Shown here: positions 30,534 through 47,884 of the stretch, piece by piece
Layout: every line of letters begins with the position of its first letter
Numbering within the stretch: the stretch's first letter is position 1
DNA from: Halisarca cf. caerulea
Taxonomy: Eukaryota > Porifera > Demospongiae > Chondrillida > Halisarcidae
Direction: 5' to 3'
Assembly: GCA_963170055.1 (NCBI GenBank)
Contig: CAUJGJ010000258.1
Location: forward strand, 506,101 to 556,100
Length of the DNA: 50,000 nucleotides
The notes under the pieces: generated by a model
What the model was told of the DNA's origin: nothing
What the model saw: only the letters and a program-made list of their open reading frames with translations
The model's database searches: none
Translations under genes and position numbers: made by a program

Positions 30534-31171
30534 CCTGGTCAAAAACATCAGGTTTCTAGAACAGCACAATGTTACAAACTAGAGCACTCCTTCTAGATAA
30601 ATATAGGAGGAATCAGTGATTCAAAACAGGAAATGACAGCCTGCTGTATCCTGGATATGTGTACAAATCTAATAGACATCTTCTGGTTTCCATCCAAACA
30701 CGGATTCCCACTGGCATTGAAGGGTTGCACTTCTATTAAATCTGCACAAAAGGAAATTTCCTAGCGTCACATCGCGGTACAAAATCACTAAATCTCGTAG
30801 GTCTACATGCATCAGGACACTGAACAAGCATGGCCCATGGCCAGGCAACAATACCAACGCAGGTCTAACAATAACTGAGCATATTTCGTTAAAAGGTCAG
30901 GAAACACAACACAAGGTTGCTTAGCTCCGTATACAGGAATTAACGTGAAGATGAGGCCAGAATTTTATTAATTCGAACAGTATGTTAAGATTTCTTGCCA
31001 TTAAAATTACTATTGATCTAAGAGATAGACTCTATTATCGGTGTCACTATGAAATTCACATACTTTCGTACATCAAAAGATCGTGGTAACAGTTAGATAC
31101 CCACTATGTTCTCGACCAACTTACCAGCTGCCATTCGGTCCATTTAGGGAAATTCCCTATTTTCGTCTAAA
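30534..31171. promoter_or_regulatory. Divergent promoter region between gene B and MEAK7
   Basis: 638 bp separate the B start codon (minus) from the MEAK7 start codon (plus), so both promoters and 5' UTRs must lie here unless upstream exons exist. I see no TATA box that I would assign. Confidence 0.45.
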
Positions 31172-37205
<6,034 letters not shown>

Positions 37206-37333
37206 ATGTGTGCGCATTGCAATTGTACATACAAACGTGTGTTGCATGTAACTGCTGTCCAGATTACAGGAATTTCCCTGCATATAATTGAATGAATCGA
37301 ATTGAATATCATGAACTATTATCATAATTAATT

Positions 37334-37394
<61 letters not shown>

Positions 37395-38415
37395 TATAAT
37401 ATATACCACATCACAGGTACATGTACAAGACTTAGTGCTTGTGCATAGGACATGCATGCACACATGCAGGTGATTGTGACCATATATGCACATTATATCG
37501 ATCATAATTATAATGCTCTTCAGAGAAAAGACTTATATGCTGCACATGATCTTATATTATGAGTGATATCGAGACAGATGCTACACATACAGTACGTTCC
37601 TTCTTTTATGCAATTAAAATTATTAGACTTGCATGCCTAATCAAATTTTGGTATATAGACGTTTTCTGGTTTCTTAAGTTGTCTGGATAACAATCAACTT
37701 TTAGCATACACGTGATGCATGTTTTGTATGTATAAACATCACGTACATGCTGTATAAACACCACGTACATGCTGTATAAACACCACGTACATGCTGTATA
37801 AACATCACATGCATGCTGTATAAACATCATGTGCAATGCAGCATGCGGTATAAACGTCACGTGTGTGCTTTAAATCCGATTGCTATCTGCACAAGAAACC
37901 CAAAAATGCCTGCACATGACATGCATACACGCGTGATCTGCACAGGGTATTTACATCCTCCCTTACTACAAGAGGGCTGAAATGGCTGGCACAGAAAATA
38001 CCATAAGTTTTTTGCCTTAAAAAAATGTTTTGATCCATTTCACTGTATATCACCATTAATTCTAACTCACATAAAAGTGAACTTATGCATATATGTTGTA
38101 CATGTAAGAGTGTCTAATGTTTGCATATAAATAATTATAAACTAAAAGCTTATAGACTTGGATTGAGTTATTGCAAATTCAAGAATAAAATGATAACATG
38201 CAATACATACAATAATGCAGATAGCTTATCATGAATTACTACATTCTTGTAACTAAGCACTGTATGTATAACTGTGTGTATGTATGTGTATACGTATAAT
38301 AATGTCTGAACAATGCGTATGTATAGAGTTGAATACACAACAGTCACACATACAAAATTTCAAATTGCATGCATCATACATATATGTGTTGATCTCTTGA
38401 AATTGACACTTCCTT
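37206..38415. other. Convergent intergenic region between MEAK7 and gamma-SNAP
   Basis: Holds the two 3' UTRs, a (TA)n run at 37336-37391 and a tandem repeat at about 37722-37865 (unit TGTATAAACACCACGTACATGC, about 6 copies, degenerate). No other gene seen. Confidence 0.6.
37336..37391. repeat. (TA)n microsatellite
   Basis: About 56 bp of alternating TA, about 130 bp after the MEAK7 stop codon. Confidence 0.97.
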
Positions 38416-40869
38416 TCAATTTATGTCGAAGTTGTCCTTCTCATCATCATCGCATGTTGTTTCCTCTGGTTTGCTCTCGGTCACCTCACCTGACGACGGT
38501 GGAGGCTGTACATCATCTTCAACCTCCTCTGTCTGTGCTTCTGATTCCAGCTCGGTGGGACGCGAGACTCCTTCACCAACATTATCCTGGGTGTTGTCTG
38601 AACTGGGATTTTGATCTCCACTTGACTCCTGTCTTGGAGGAGGCACAGAAGAAACAGCTTCCTTCTTTGGTGGAGCTGCCCTTGAAATACCAAACAGTTC
38701 ATCCCTCAAGTTGTCTGCATCAGTGCGAGGCTTGACACGCATCGGAAACTGACTGTCTCCCTCTCCTTCAAGGTTGAGATCATCATCATCGTCACCATCA
38801 TCCAGCAACTGCTGGTCGTCGTCTTCATCCAGTAGGTTTGTGGTGTCCATCACAGTGCTTGGAAGATCTCTAGCCATCTTCACCACCTAAACAACAAGGC
38901 ATAGTAGTGACAGAAGTGTGCTATGGGAAAACATCATCTCCAATTGATCTGCATAATGACTCTTCAATTCGGCTTTTGATAATCCAGAACCCTCGCTATG
39001 CAGCCAGTAGAAATGTGTACCCAATGTGCACAGTGTGTTGTAAGAAGATTTGGTAATCCAGCACCCTCTTTAATCCAGCATCTTTTAGTGCAACAAATGT
39101 GGCTGGACTAAACAGTCATGACTGAACATAATTATATCCTGGTACTGCACGTTTATGGGTACACATGTCACAGATATTACATACTTCCTAGCACTAACAC
39201 AGCACACTAAGTACACACATCTGGGCATCTGTATATGTAACCCAGCCTTGAGCGCTGAGGTAACACTGAAGCGTGGAGGGGAGGTGCTGTGTTGCTACAA
39301 CCATAGCGGACTCTGTTGATATGAATCACACAACATAAACCAAATTCCTGGAACTATATAGGCTCCTTACTTTACCAAAACTAAAGCATTAAATGTTGAA
39401 AACAACTGTTCTATAGAAGGAGGACTAATGCAGTTTCAAATCACTAAAAATGGCCGAATTTTAGGGATACAAAGTTCGATCAGCATGAATAGGTGTCCAA
39501 ATCATAAGAAAGGGAGTAAAGGTATTATGAGTAAAAGGTGTACAAGATTATCATACACATAATCGCAGACACTGTGTGTGTGCATTGTAAACATACTGGT
39601 TCTAGAAGTGTAAGTATCACAGTATAGCCACAAGCACACAGTGTAGCCACAGGCACACAGTGTAGTCACAGGCACACAGTGTAGCCACAGGCACACAGTA
39701 TAGCCACAGGCACACAGTGTAGTCACAGGCACACAGTGTAGCCACAGGCATACAGTGTAGCCACAGGCACACAGTATAGCCACAAGCACACAGTGTAGCC
39801 ACAGGCACACAGTGTAGCCACAGGCACACAGTGTAGCCACAGGCACACAATGCAGCCACAGGCACACAGTGAAGTCACAGACACACAGCTAGTGCAGCAA
39901 CCACACATACGTATGCATTTGGTGTGGCAGTGGTGTGCGGTAGTTACATACACCAAAATAGCCTCAGTACTTTATATCACCTCCTGAACATCCTCTGATT
40001 TGGATATTATTTCTCTGCAACAGTCACCATCTTACACAATGTACACATGCACAGTGAAACTACATTAGTACATACCTCAAAGGGGACACAAAATCAGTAA
40101 GTACTATCAGAGGTACTTACTACCAGGGTTGGTTTATGTACATGAGGTATACACAGGGACAGAACGAGGAGCACTTACTATCCAGGAGTATGTACTAAAC
40201 CAGGTACTTACTAAGCAAGTTCTACCGTACATACTGACAGCTTCTAATTTGCGAGGTACAACAACCACCTGTTTGTCATACAACCTGCTGCTCATAATGA
40301 TCAACTCACAGCAGTGTCCAATGTCTTTATCAAATGGTCACTGCAAAGTTTGGCTAATTCTTGAGTATCTTGTGTTGTCAGTGCTTCCATCAATGACTCC
40401 AAAAGGGCAGCCTCTTTTGTCCCCTCAAAGGAAGGTACACTACAGGAAGATGACATGTGGTGCAAGACAAGAACAAGATGCACACGATACGTACATACAT
40501 ACTTACCCAGTTGCTCCCCTCACAGCAACACACCAAGTGTACAACCATAGATACTCTAACCTACGCAACCCGTAGGTTAGAGTATCTATGGTACAACTAA
40601 ACATACTTACGTATGTACGTACAAATGTACAAAAATTAAATGCACATATGTATATGTATGTACATATGTACGTATGTATACACAGTCACACGGGATCTAT
40701 GAAACAATAGTCCATATAGTCGTATGTACATGTATGTACATACAAATTCTCTACTCACCACACATACACAAAGCACATCAATAAAAAGTACATGCGCACA
40801 TATGAACATGTGAATAAGAGCAGGTACAGATACAGTACCAAATCCACACATACGGTACACACATTACAT

Positions 40870-40946
<77 letters not shown>

Positions 40947-40980
40947 ACTCACACACACACACACACACACACACACCACA

Positions 40981-41036
<56 letters not shown>

Positions 41037-44000
41037 TAAGCTGTCCTGAGTGTCTTTTTTGCATCCTTAGCCTTTCCCAATCGTAGAAGAATCAGGATTT
41101 GTATCATAATGGCATTGTGGATGGAAATCTCTGCACCTTGGGCCTGTACCACAACTCTGTACTCACTATAGGTACTGAGAGCTTCATCGAACCTTCAAAA
41201 AATAACATCACCAAGTAACACTATCAGGGACATTTACCAGTGGTCTAATCAAAAGGTTTACTTTGTAGCGCTGATGTACATGTTCCCAGCTCCTCGCAAT
41301 GCCTTGCCCCACTCATTCCTTCTGCCTTCATCCTGCACAAGCATGCATGCACATGCAGACACAGACAGTAGGTTGTGGTCACTCACTATGTTAAAACACC
41401 CTAAGTACGTAAGTACCCATGCACTACAGTACAGCATTAGCAGGCGTGATGGTCAAAAAACCTACAACACTGCCATAGACAACACACAGCAAGCAAGTGA
41501 ACAAGCAAAATAAAGAATACAAGAAGTACAATGAACAAACTACAGACAGCATGACATCAGAGATATGAACATACATATGTATTAGTTATATCCTGTCCAG
41601 GTGCGCTGCAGCAGAAATACAGTGCTGATTGACCGGCAAAGCCCGAGGTCATCAGCACTGTATTTTCTGCTGCAGCACACTGGACAGGATATAACTAATT
41701 TGTATCCTGGCAACCATTCACTGTTTACTGTTGGTGTGTACTGTCTCATCTAGAGTTGATCAGTTTTAACCACTTACACTATCAATTACATAACATCAAT
41801 TGACATCAATTAGGAAGTGTGCGTATATCAGTGACCTGTGCTACATCACAAATGTCAGCACACTTCTTCCTTTCATCTACCCATAGTTCGCCCCCACACC
41901 AGGATACAAATGAAGAATGAATGATTTCCCCTTGGGCATATGCAACTAAACCTCTCTACAATGAACCCTGGATACAATGAACCCTGGATACAATGAACCC
42001 TGGATACAATGAACCCTGGATACAATGAACCCTGGATACAATGAACCCTGGATACAATGAACCCTGGATACAATGAACTCCCTGATATAACACACATGGA
42101 CCTTAGAATGTTCACCTGTTCACTCTAATATAAACGAGCCCTGATGTAGTGAACACCCTGGTATAGTGAACCTTTTCAGCGGTCCTGAGGCCAATTATCA
42201 CATAGAGGTTTGATCGACTGTATTACAAATGTTATAAAGTTTCACGAAAAGAATTTCAAGGATTTTAAAACAATTTGTCAGCTTTGTTTTCCTTTCACAA
42301 ATACACGAAGCAGTTTGAGCAAACAACACATGTGTATATCCACAGAAGCATTGTGAGGATTTTCAATGAAAGAAGTGTTGGAAATATGAAATCATCTGCA
42401 ACTGTCAAACATTAAACCATGCACGGGTTTCAGCACATACGCACAACACAATGCTCAATACAGGTGGGTGCTCATCCTTCCATAAACACCACCAAATCAG
42501 TACCTTGTAGATTTTGCTCAACTTTGTGTATAGCTCAGCAGAGCGGGCTGGATTGCTGGTCTCCACTAACCTACAAGGAAGAGAGACCACACACGAGTGC
42601 ACTTAGCCAGTGGGTGGCAAGACAAAGAATGTGAGAAATCTACAATGAGAGTCAACACACAAGGGCTATCTGCCACAAAACAGAGGGATGTGCAAAGATT
42701 GAGAGATCTCGAGCTCAACAGTGATTTGTAGAACAGCCGTCAGTTATGGCACAAATCATATGTACTGTACATGTGGGTATGTACAGTACACCTATACACA
42801 TACGTACGTACGTACGTACGTATGTGTATATGTACATTATGTGTACGTACGTACATAGGAACCACTGTAATCCAACATTCTCTCTAAACTGAACACACTC
42901 TGATGTATGGTCACCATGTACTTTATGCCCCCCATACAGCATTGGATACAGAGATCCATCGTGGTGAATAGTGCATACTGTAGAATTTCTAAACCTGACA
43001 ATTTCGTGAATTGCTTCACTTTAGGTTGACAGAGAAATTTGCAATTTATTGTGTCTAAAAATGACTATTGTTTGGCTGTAAAAAGGCTCAACATGTGGCA
43101 ACTACTAATGGTAAACACCTCAACAAGTATCATACCACAGACTACAGACACTACATACTATGTTATGTAGTATATTATGCATTCATAGCATGTGGTATGC
43201 TAGATTCTGTAAACATTGACAGCATTATTTATTCATCAATTACGTATATCTCTTTTGCTTTTGTTCTAATCTGTATCACCTATTTCTTTTACCCTATGTC
43301 CTTGTCTGTATATGCTTCGTGCTACTTTGGACCATGCCGTGTCCTAGTGCCCTAGCTGGCATGATGCACGTTAATACTTGAATTGAATTGAATTGAATAT
43401 AGTGTCTATGTACAGACCATCTTAACACAAACTCTTCCAAAGTGACATTTCTCTTATGGTGAAATATGTTTTAAGCTCTAGGGTAGAATTATGTAGGGAT
43501 TTAGGTTCTGTTCAGATGAACACTTAAGAGTGGTTTCACTGTACTCAACTTCCCTGCAAGCAATTACAGGTTTAAAGAGTATTGACAATTTGACTGGCGC
43601 ATTGCACCAATCATCTCACACAGTGGCACTCGCGTACGTACTTGGCAGCATTTTCCAGGACAATGGTGCTTGTGGACTCAGCATCAGCCATGCAGAAGCG
43701 CTCACTGGGACAGAGAAACAGCACAACAAAGTAAATACAGGAAGTGTATATCATACAACTAGCTCTCCCACTAATATAATCACTTTCGGAATACGTGTTG
43801 ATTAGCCAGATCAATACAGCACAATCATTGCCATAGACATATATGCTCTACTACTCATTGACCTATGTATGTACATGTACATACGTACCTATGCACAACC
43901 ATGTACTATACACACATTTTAGAATGGTTTGACGGAAAAAGAAATGTCGGTCAAGGACAGGGCTGGACATCACAGATAGCTGTTTTCAACAGGAGAACTG

Positions 44001-45540
44001 CACTCGACAAGAGGGTTGCCATGCACATCTTGACATTAGTGAGAGTCCACTGCGTGGCCACCACATACCGGGTGACAGCAGTAATACATAGTGTGGGCCA
44101 TGTTAAATGCACACTAGGATCAGGGAAAATCACTCCTAAATTCAGACTACAGTGAGACCTCACTTATCCACACCTCAGATATCCAGTTCCCTCAGCTTCT
44201 GCAGTAGTATTATTGGAACAAATCTGCAATAATCCTACTGTACACTATACTACTGCTCCCTCATTCAACCAGTTCACTCACTTTATCCACAGTTTTATCC
44301 GAAACAGATGTACGTATGCGGGTAGGTGAGGTCTGACTGCATCCACATAGCCACATACGTATATCATACATGTTGTCATGGTACATGAAAGGAATGTGAA
44401 GCTCTATTGCTTAAGCCAGAATACCGTATACCGGGAAAGTTTCGCAGAGTACAACTTTCGTGAATCCCTAGGTTTCACGAATTGGTTATTAGTCAAGGAC
44501 ATGATGTATAGAACAGAGCTAGCATTCATGAATTAAAGTTTCGCAAATGCTGTCAACTTCGTGAAATTTGCGAAACTTTATCCCCGTGAAACTTTCCCAG
44601 TACAGTGGAACCTGTCTAATCCAGCACCCATTGGGGAATGTAAAACAGTGTTGGATTAGCAGGTTGCTGGATTATAGAGGTCAGGTTGTATGGTAAATTA
44701 ATGGTTGGTGCCAAAGAACCTTGACCGGTTTAGGAGAATGCATGTTTATAGAGGTGCTGGATTAGGCAGGTTCCACTGTATACGGTATTCCTTTAAGAGT
44801 TGTACAGTCAGAGAGGGATACAGTACTAACAGATACTGTATATATATACAGTAGACTCTCAACATAGCAAAACTCAGAAAGTCACAAAAAATTCTTATCT
44901 TGAAGGATCACTGCCTACTAAACAATTCACAAGATACAAAGTCAGACACATTACATCATCTTGAACATACACAGGATCCTCCATAAGAACATTCCTGACA
45001 GGAGATAACACTGTATTGTACTATGAAGAATTCATGTACTCAACATACAGCATGTACATACGTACGTATGAAACAACAAGCGGTCCTAGGAGATTTACAT
45101 ACTACCGTACGTAACAGTATAGAGTGAAATCTCTGATTGTGGATGCTCCGAAATAGGAACATTCTCTCCAAAAAGGACACAGCCTGAGATCCAACAACAT
45201 TTTCTACCTATAGTTCACATACATTTGAATCTCCTAAAGAGGACAATATCCTTACAAAGGACAAAAGAGGCTCCCACAAAGTGTCCTCCATTCAGAGATT
45301 CCACTGTATATGTGCATGTGAGCAAGGCTACATATGTACATATGTACCTTGCTTGTTCCCACAACCGTGCAGCTTCATCGAACTTCTTCATTTCCTACAA
45401 GAAAAAATGTAGTACATATATAATGTATAAACACGCGTCACAAAACATATACACAAGAGTTAGTAGCAAGGCAGACAGAAACTACTCCATGACTGTAAAC
45501 AAGGTCACCAGGTATGGGAACCTATGGGAATGCACATGAA

Positions 45541-45615
<75 letters not shown>

Positions 45616-46165
45616 TGCACATACTACATACATAGGCCTGAAAAAAATGACAAGGTACAGTAGTAAACATATGTACATAAGAATAGTAGGATGCTGTTCA
45701 ACATATGCCTCAAGAACAGGAAAATCACTTCTAATCCAGAATACGCTACAAGAGAAGCTTCACATTTTCCTGGCCCATTATCAGATTAATGTACAACATA
45801 TTACAGATAACATGCTGGTGGTGTGAAGCTACACTCCTAAACCAGGATGTTACATTAAGTGCCATGGGATTGAAGGTCCCACTTTGGAAAACCATGCACC
45901 ACAACAATAACTTAAGGAAAACATCAATATACAGTGTGTATATACGGTATGTGAATTGGCAAAGAAGCATAAATACATATGTACAGTATGTACAAGGAAT
46001 GTAATGTAGTCATGCATACAACAAAAGTGCACACATGCTTACTTTGCACACTGCTCCAGCATCTTCTAGTGCTCTACAGAAACACTGTCAGTAAGTACCC
46101 AAGCAAATGCATACACACATGCATGCATGCACACAAGCAAGGATGAACACAAGCGCGCACGCGCA

Positions 46166-46198
<33 letters not shown>

Positions 46199-47411
46199 TT
46201 TCACAAAATTGTATACATGCAGTACTCACTTTGCAGAATGGTACACTCTAGATGAAGTTAAGGAAAGGATATGGAGGATTTCAGGAATGCATCGACATGC
46301 AAAGCCAGAAAATGAAATGTACACAAGTTTAGACTAAACCTCGCAGCTTTATGCCCTCATCACATGCTGGGTGTGGTACGGTTCACACAGTGTACACAGG
46401 TACATGTGTGGCCACAAACAGGTACACACGAATCCATATTCACAATAATAGACCTAGTGCATATGTACATTTGTATATGTATGTACGCACATGGATATAG
46501 GTACAACAGTTATTTTATTACATTATTATATGTACAGTACATATGTATTAAGTGCACATACAGAACGTGGGGGTTACAATACGCATATGGGAAAATGACA
46601 TCCCAGACAATTTTCACAACAGTAAATTACACATACGTACATAACACATGATTACAGCTCAAGGAACTCATACTACAGCTGGTCTGAAGCAACACAAGTA
46701 GGTTCACACCCCCAACAGGTACCATGACAACAATAATAATAATTATTATAGAGCCCAAATACATGGGGAGCCCCTTTGCTTTCATGCCATCCCTATATGT
46801 GGAGTGGTACCATATTCTGTTATGCTTCAGTTGACCAAACACTGTTTCAACACACAAGGCCCACTATACATATACAGCACCACAGCACCACAGCACCACA
46901 GCACCACAGCACCACAGCACCACATCACCATAGCACCACAGCACCATAGCACCACAGCACCATAGCACCATAGCACCATAGCACCACAGCACAATAGCAC
47001 CATAGCACCACAGCACCATAGCACCACAGCACCATAGCACCACAGCACCACAGCACCATAGCACCACAGCACCACAGCACCATAGCACCACAGCACCACA
47101 GCACCATAGCACCACAGCACCATAGCACCACAGCACCACAGCACCATAGCACCATAGATACTCGACACCAGGTCAAGTATATATCTATGTTAGCACACAC
47201 ATTAACACATATCACCTGCTGAAGATAACATTCAGTCATATTACAAGTGAATTAACACAACACAGACATCACAATATTATATTGTCGAAGGATACGAATT
47301 CTTCTTCAAGTGAGTCTCTGCTGCATTAAGATAAGCCTCCTTGGCCTTGTCATACGCCTTTCCATTTCTGTAGGCTAATCCTGCATTGAATAGATGATAC
47401 AGGAACTATGT

Positions 47412-47461
<50 letters not shown>

Positions 47462-47463
47462 TG

Positions 47464-47562
<99 letters not shown>

Positions 47563-47884
47563 TACTTACAGAAGGCCTGGTGCCTACCTGCCTTCCCGTA
47601 CGAATGTGCAGCATTGTCATAGTCGGGAGAAAATTTTAGGGACAAAAAGGACGTTTTAAGGCTGTGGTAGATAGAAAGACCAGTCAAGTGACAAAGAAAA
47701 GTACTCACGGGAAAGTAAAATGTAAAATCTTAGTTAGCCAAATTCTTTAAATATCCCTTAATTTCTATTTTTAATCACTGTTAAGCTAGTTTGAATAAAT
47801 TATGGTGGAAGCTACGGTTATAAATCACCTCTGTTTTGCTTCGGCCACCAACCGATCTCCTTCAGCGATTTTAGATGCAGCCAT
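38416..47884 (-). CDS. NAPG: Gamma-SNAP, complete, 12 exons, 423 aa, extended acidic C terminus
   Basis: Exons (minus): 47829-47884, 47588-47661, 47296-47380, 46230-46247, 46043-46073, 45348-45394, 43642-43704, 42504-42570, 41262-41332, 41034-41192, 40310-40439, 38416-38886; 1272 nt, all phases agree. Gamma-SNAP is a TPR-like adaptor that recruits the NSF ATPase to SNARE complexes. Matches along the chain: SLKTSFLSLKFSPDYDNAA, SYGKAG, YRNGKAYDKAKEAYL, VYHSAKALEDAGAV, MKKFDEAARLWEQA, AESTSTIVLENAAK, ARSAELYTKLSKIY, KFDEALSTYSEY, VPSFEGTKEAALLESLMEA. Exons 4 and 5 are microexons of 18 and 31 nt. The last exon adds about 156 residues, rich in Asp, Glu, Ser and Pro (LLDEDDDQQLLDDGDDDDD), ending DNFDIN; human gamma-SNAP is 312 aa with a much shorter acidic tail. 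The donor of exon 10 is the first GT of a long (GT)n tract. Confidence 0.94.
39610..39895. repeat. 19-bp minisatellite, about 15 copies
   Basis: Unit AGTGTAGCCACAGGCACAC with AGTCACAGG variants. Lies in intron 11 of gamma-SNAP. Confidence 0.95.
40051..40231. mobile_element. MITE copy, related to 8176 and 28177
   Basis: Starts ACAGTGAAACTACATTAGTA and ends AAGCAAGTTCTACCGTACA. The interior GGGGACACAAAATCAGT and ACCAGGGTTGGTTTATGTAC is near-identical to 8176-8352. Lies in intron 11 of gamma-SNAP. Confidence 0.75.
40539..40597. mobile_element. 45-bp perfect hairpin flanked by 7-bp direct repeats (CATAGA family, best copy)
   Basis: Arms CATAGATACTCTAACCTACG (40546-40565) and the exact complement ending CTATG at 40590, loop about 5 nt. 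It is flanked by GTACAAC at 40539-40545 and 40591-40597, seven of seven identical. Lies in intron 10 of gamma-SNAP. Confidence 0.7.
40869..41033. repeat. (AC)n microsatellite abutting a splice donor
   Basis: AC tract on the plus strand, (GT)n on the coding strand. It reaches the gamma-SNAP exon 10 boundary at 41034, so the intron begins GTGTGTGT. Confidence 0.96.
41583..41697. mobile_element. 115-bp foldback (hairpin) element
   Basis: Arms begin TAGTTATATCCTGTCCAG and end CTGGACAGGATATAACTA, with pairing through CTGCAGCAGAAA and ACAGTGCTGAT. The loop region is GACCGGCAAAGCCCGAGGTC. Counterpart of 4774-4890, with the same ends and a similar loop but different arms. Lies in intron 8 of gamma-SNAP. 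Confidence 0.8.
41943..42222. mobile_element. MITE with internal 16-bp minisatellite
   Basis: Ends ACTAAACCTCTCTACAATG and CATAGAGGTTTGATCGACTG. 41955-42075 is about eight copies of AATGAACCCTGGATAC. Related by wording to 24950-25175 (GGTCCTGAGG, GGTTCACTA). Lies in intron 8 of gamma-SNAP. Confidence 0.75.
44148..44341. mobile_element. MITE, TACAGTGAGACCTCACTTAT ends, 194 bp
   Basis: Left end ACAGTGAGACCTCACTTATC and right end GGTGAGGTCTGACTG are inverted repeats. Shares ACACCTCAGATATCCAGTTCC-like text with 32925-33135. Lies in intron 6 of gamma-SNAP. Confidence 0.75.
44430..44601. mobile_element. MITE, ACCGGGAAAGTTTCGC ends
   Basis: Left ACCGGGAAAGTTTCGC and right GCGAAACTTTATCCCCGTGA then AACTTTCCCAGT; internal GTGAATCC and TTCGTGAAATTTGCG repeats. 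It directly abuts the next element. Lies in intron 6 of gamma-SNAP. Confidence 0.7.
44601..44780. mobile_element. MITE, TACAGTGGAACCTGTCTAAT ends, 180 bp
   Basis: Left CAGTGGAACCTGTCTAATCC and right GGATTAGGCAGGTTCCACTG are exact inverted repeats apart from one position, bounded by TA. This is the cleanest copy of the CAGTGGAACC group. Lies in intron 6 of gamma-SNAP. Confidence 0.88.
45543..45613. repeat. (GT)n microsatellite
   Basis: Pure GT run in intron 5 of gamma-SNAP. Confidence 0.97.
46155..46197. repeat. (AC)n microsatellite
   Basis: GCGCACGCGCACGCGC followed by AC run, in the intron between the 18-nt and 31-nt microexons of gamma-SNAP. Confidence 0.95.
46873..47152. repeat. 8-bp tandem repeat CAGCACCA / TAGCACCA
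   Basis: About 35 copies of CACCACAG and CACCATAG in mixed order. The right edge coincides with the palindromic insertion at 47153. Lies in intron 3 of gamma-SNAP. Confidence 0.95.
47146..47196. mobile_element. 37-bp imperfect palindrome flanked by 7-bp repeats (CATAGA family), at the edge of a satellite
   Basis: Core 47153-47189, CATAGATACTCGAC..GTCAAG..TATCTATG. Flanks ATAGCAC (47146-47152) and TTAGCAC (47190-47196) match at six of seven. The left copy is also the last unit of the 8-bp satellite. Confidence 0.5.
47417..47562. repeat. (GT)n microsatellite
   Basis: About 145 bp of GT in the short intron 2 of gamma-SNAP (47381-47587), filling most of that intron. Confidence 0.97.

Noticed and set aside
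42795..42850. ACGT-rich palindromic run as a hairpin element
   Set aside because: Simple (ACGT)n is self-complementary by composition and has no flanking duplication.
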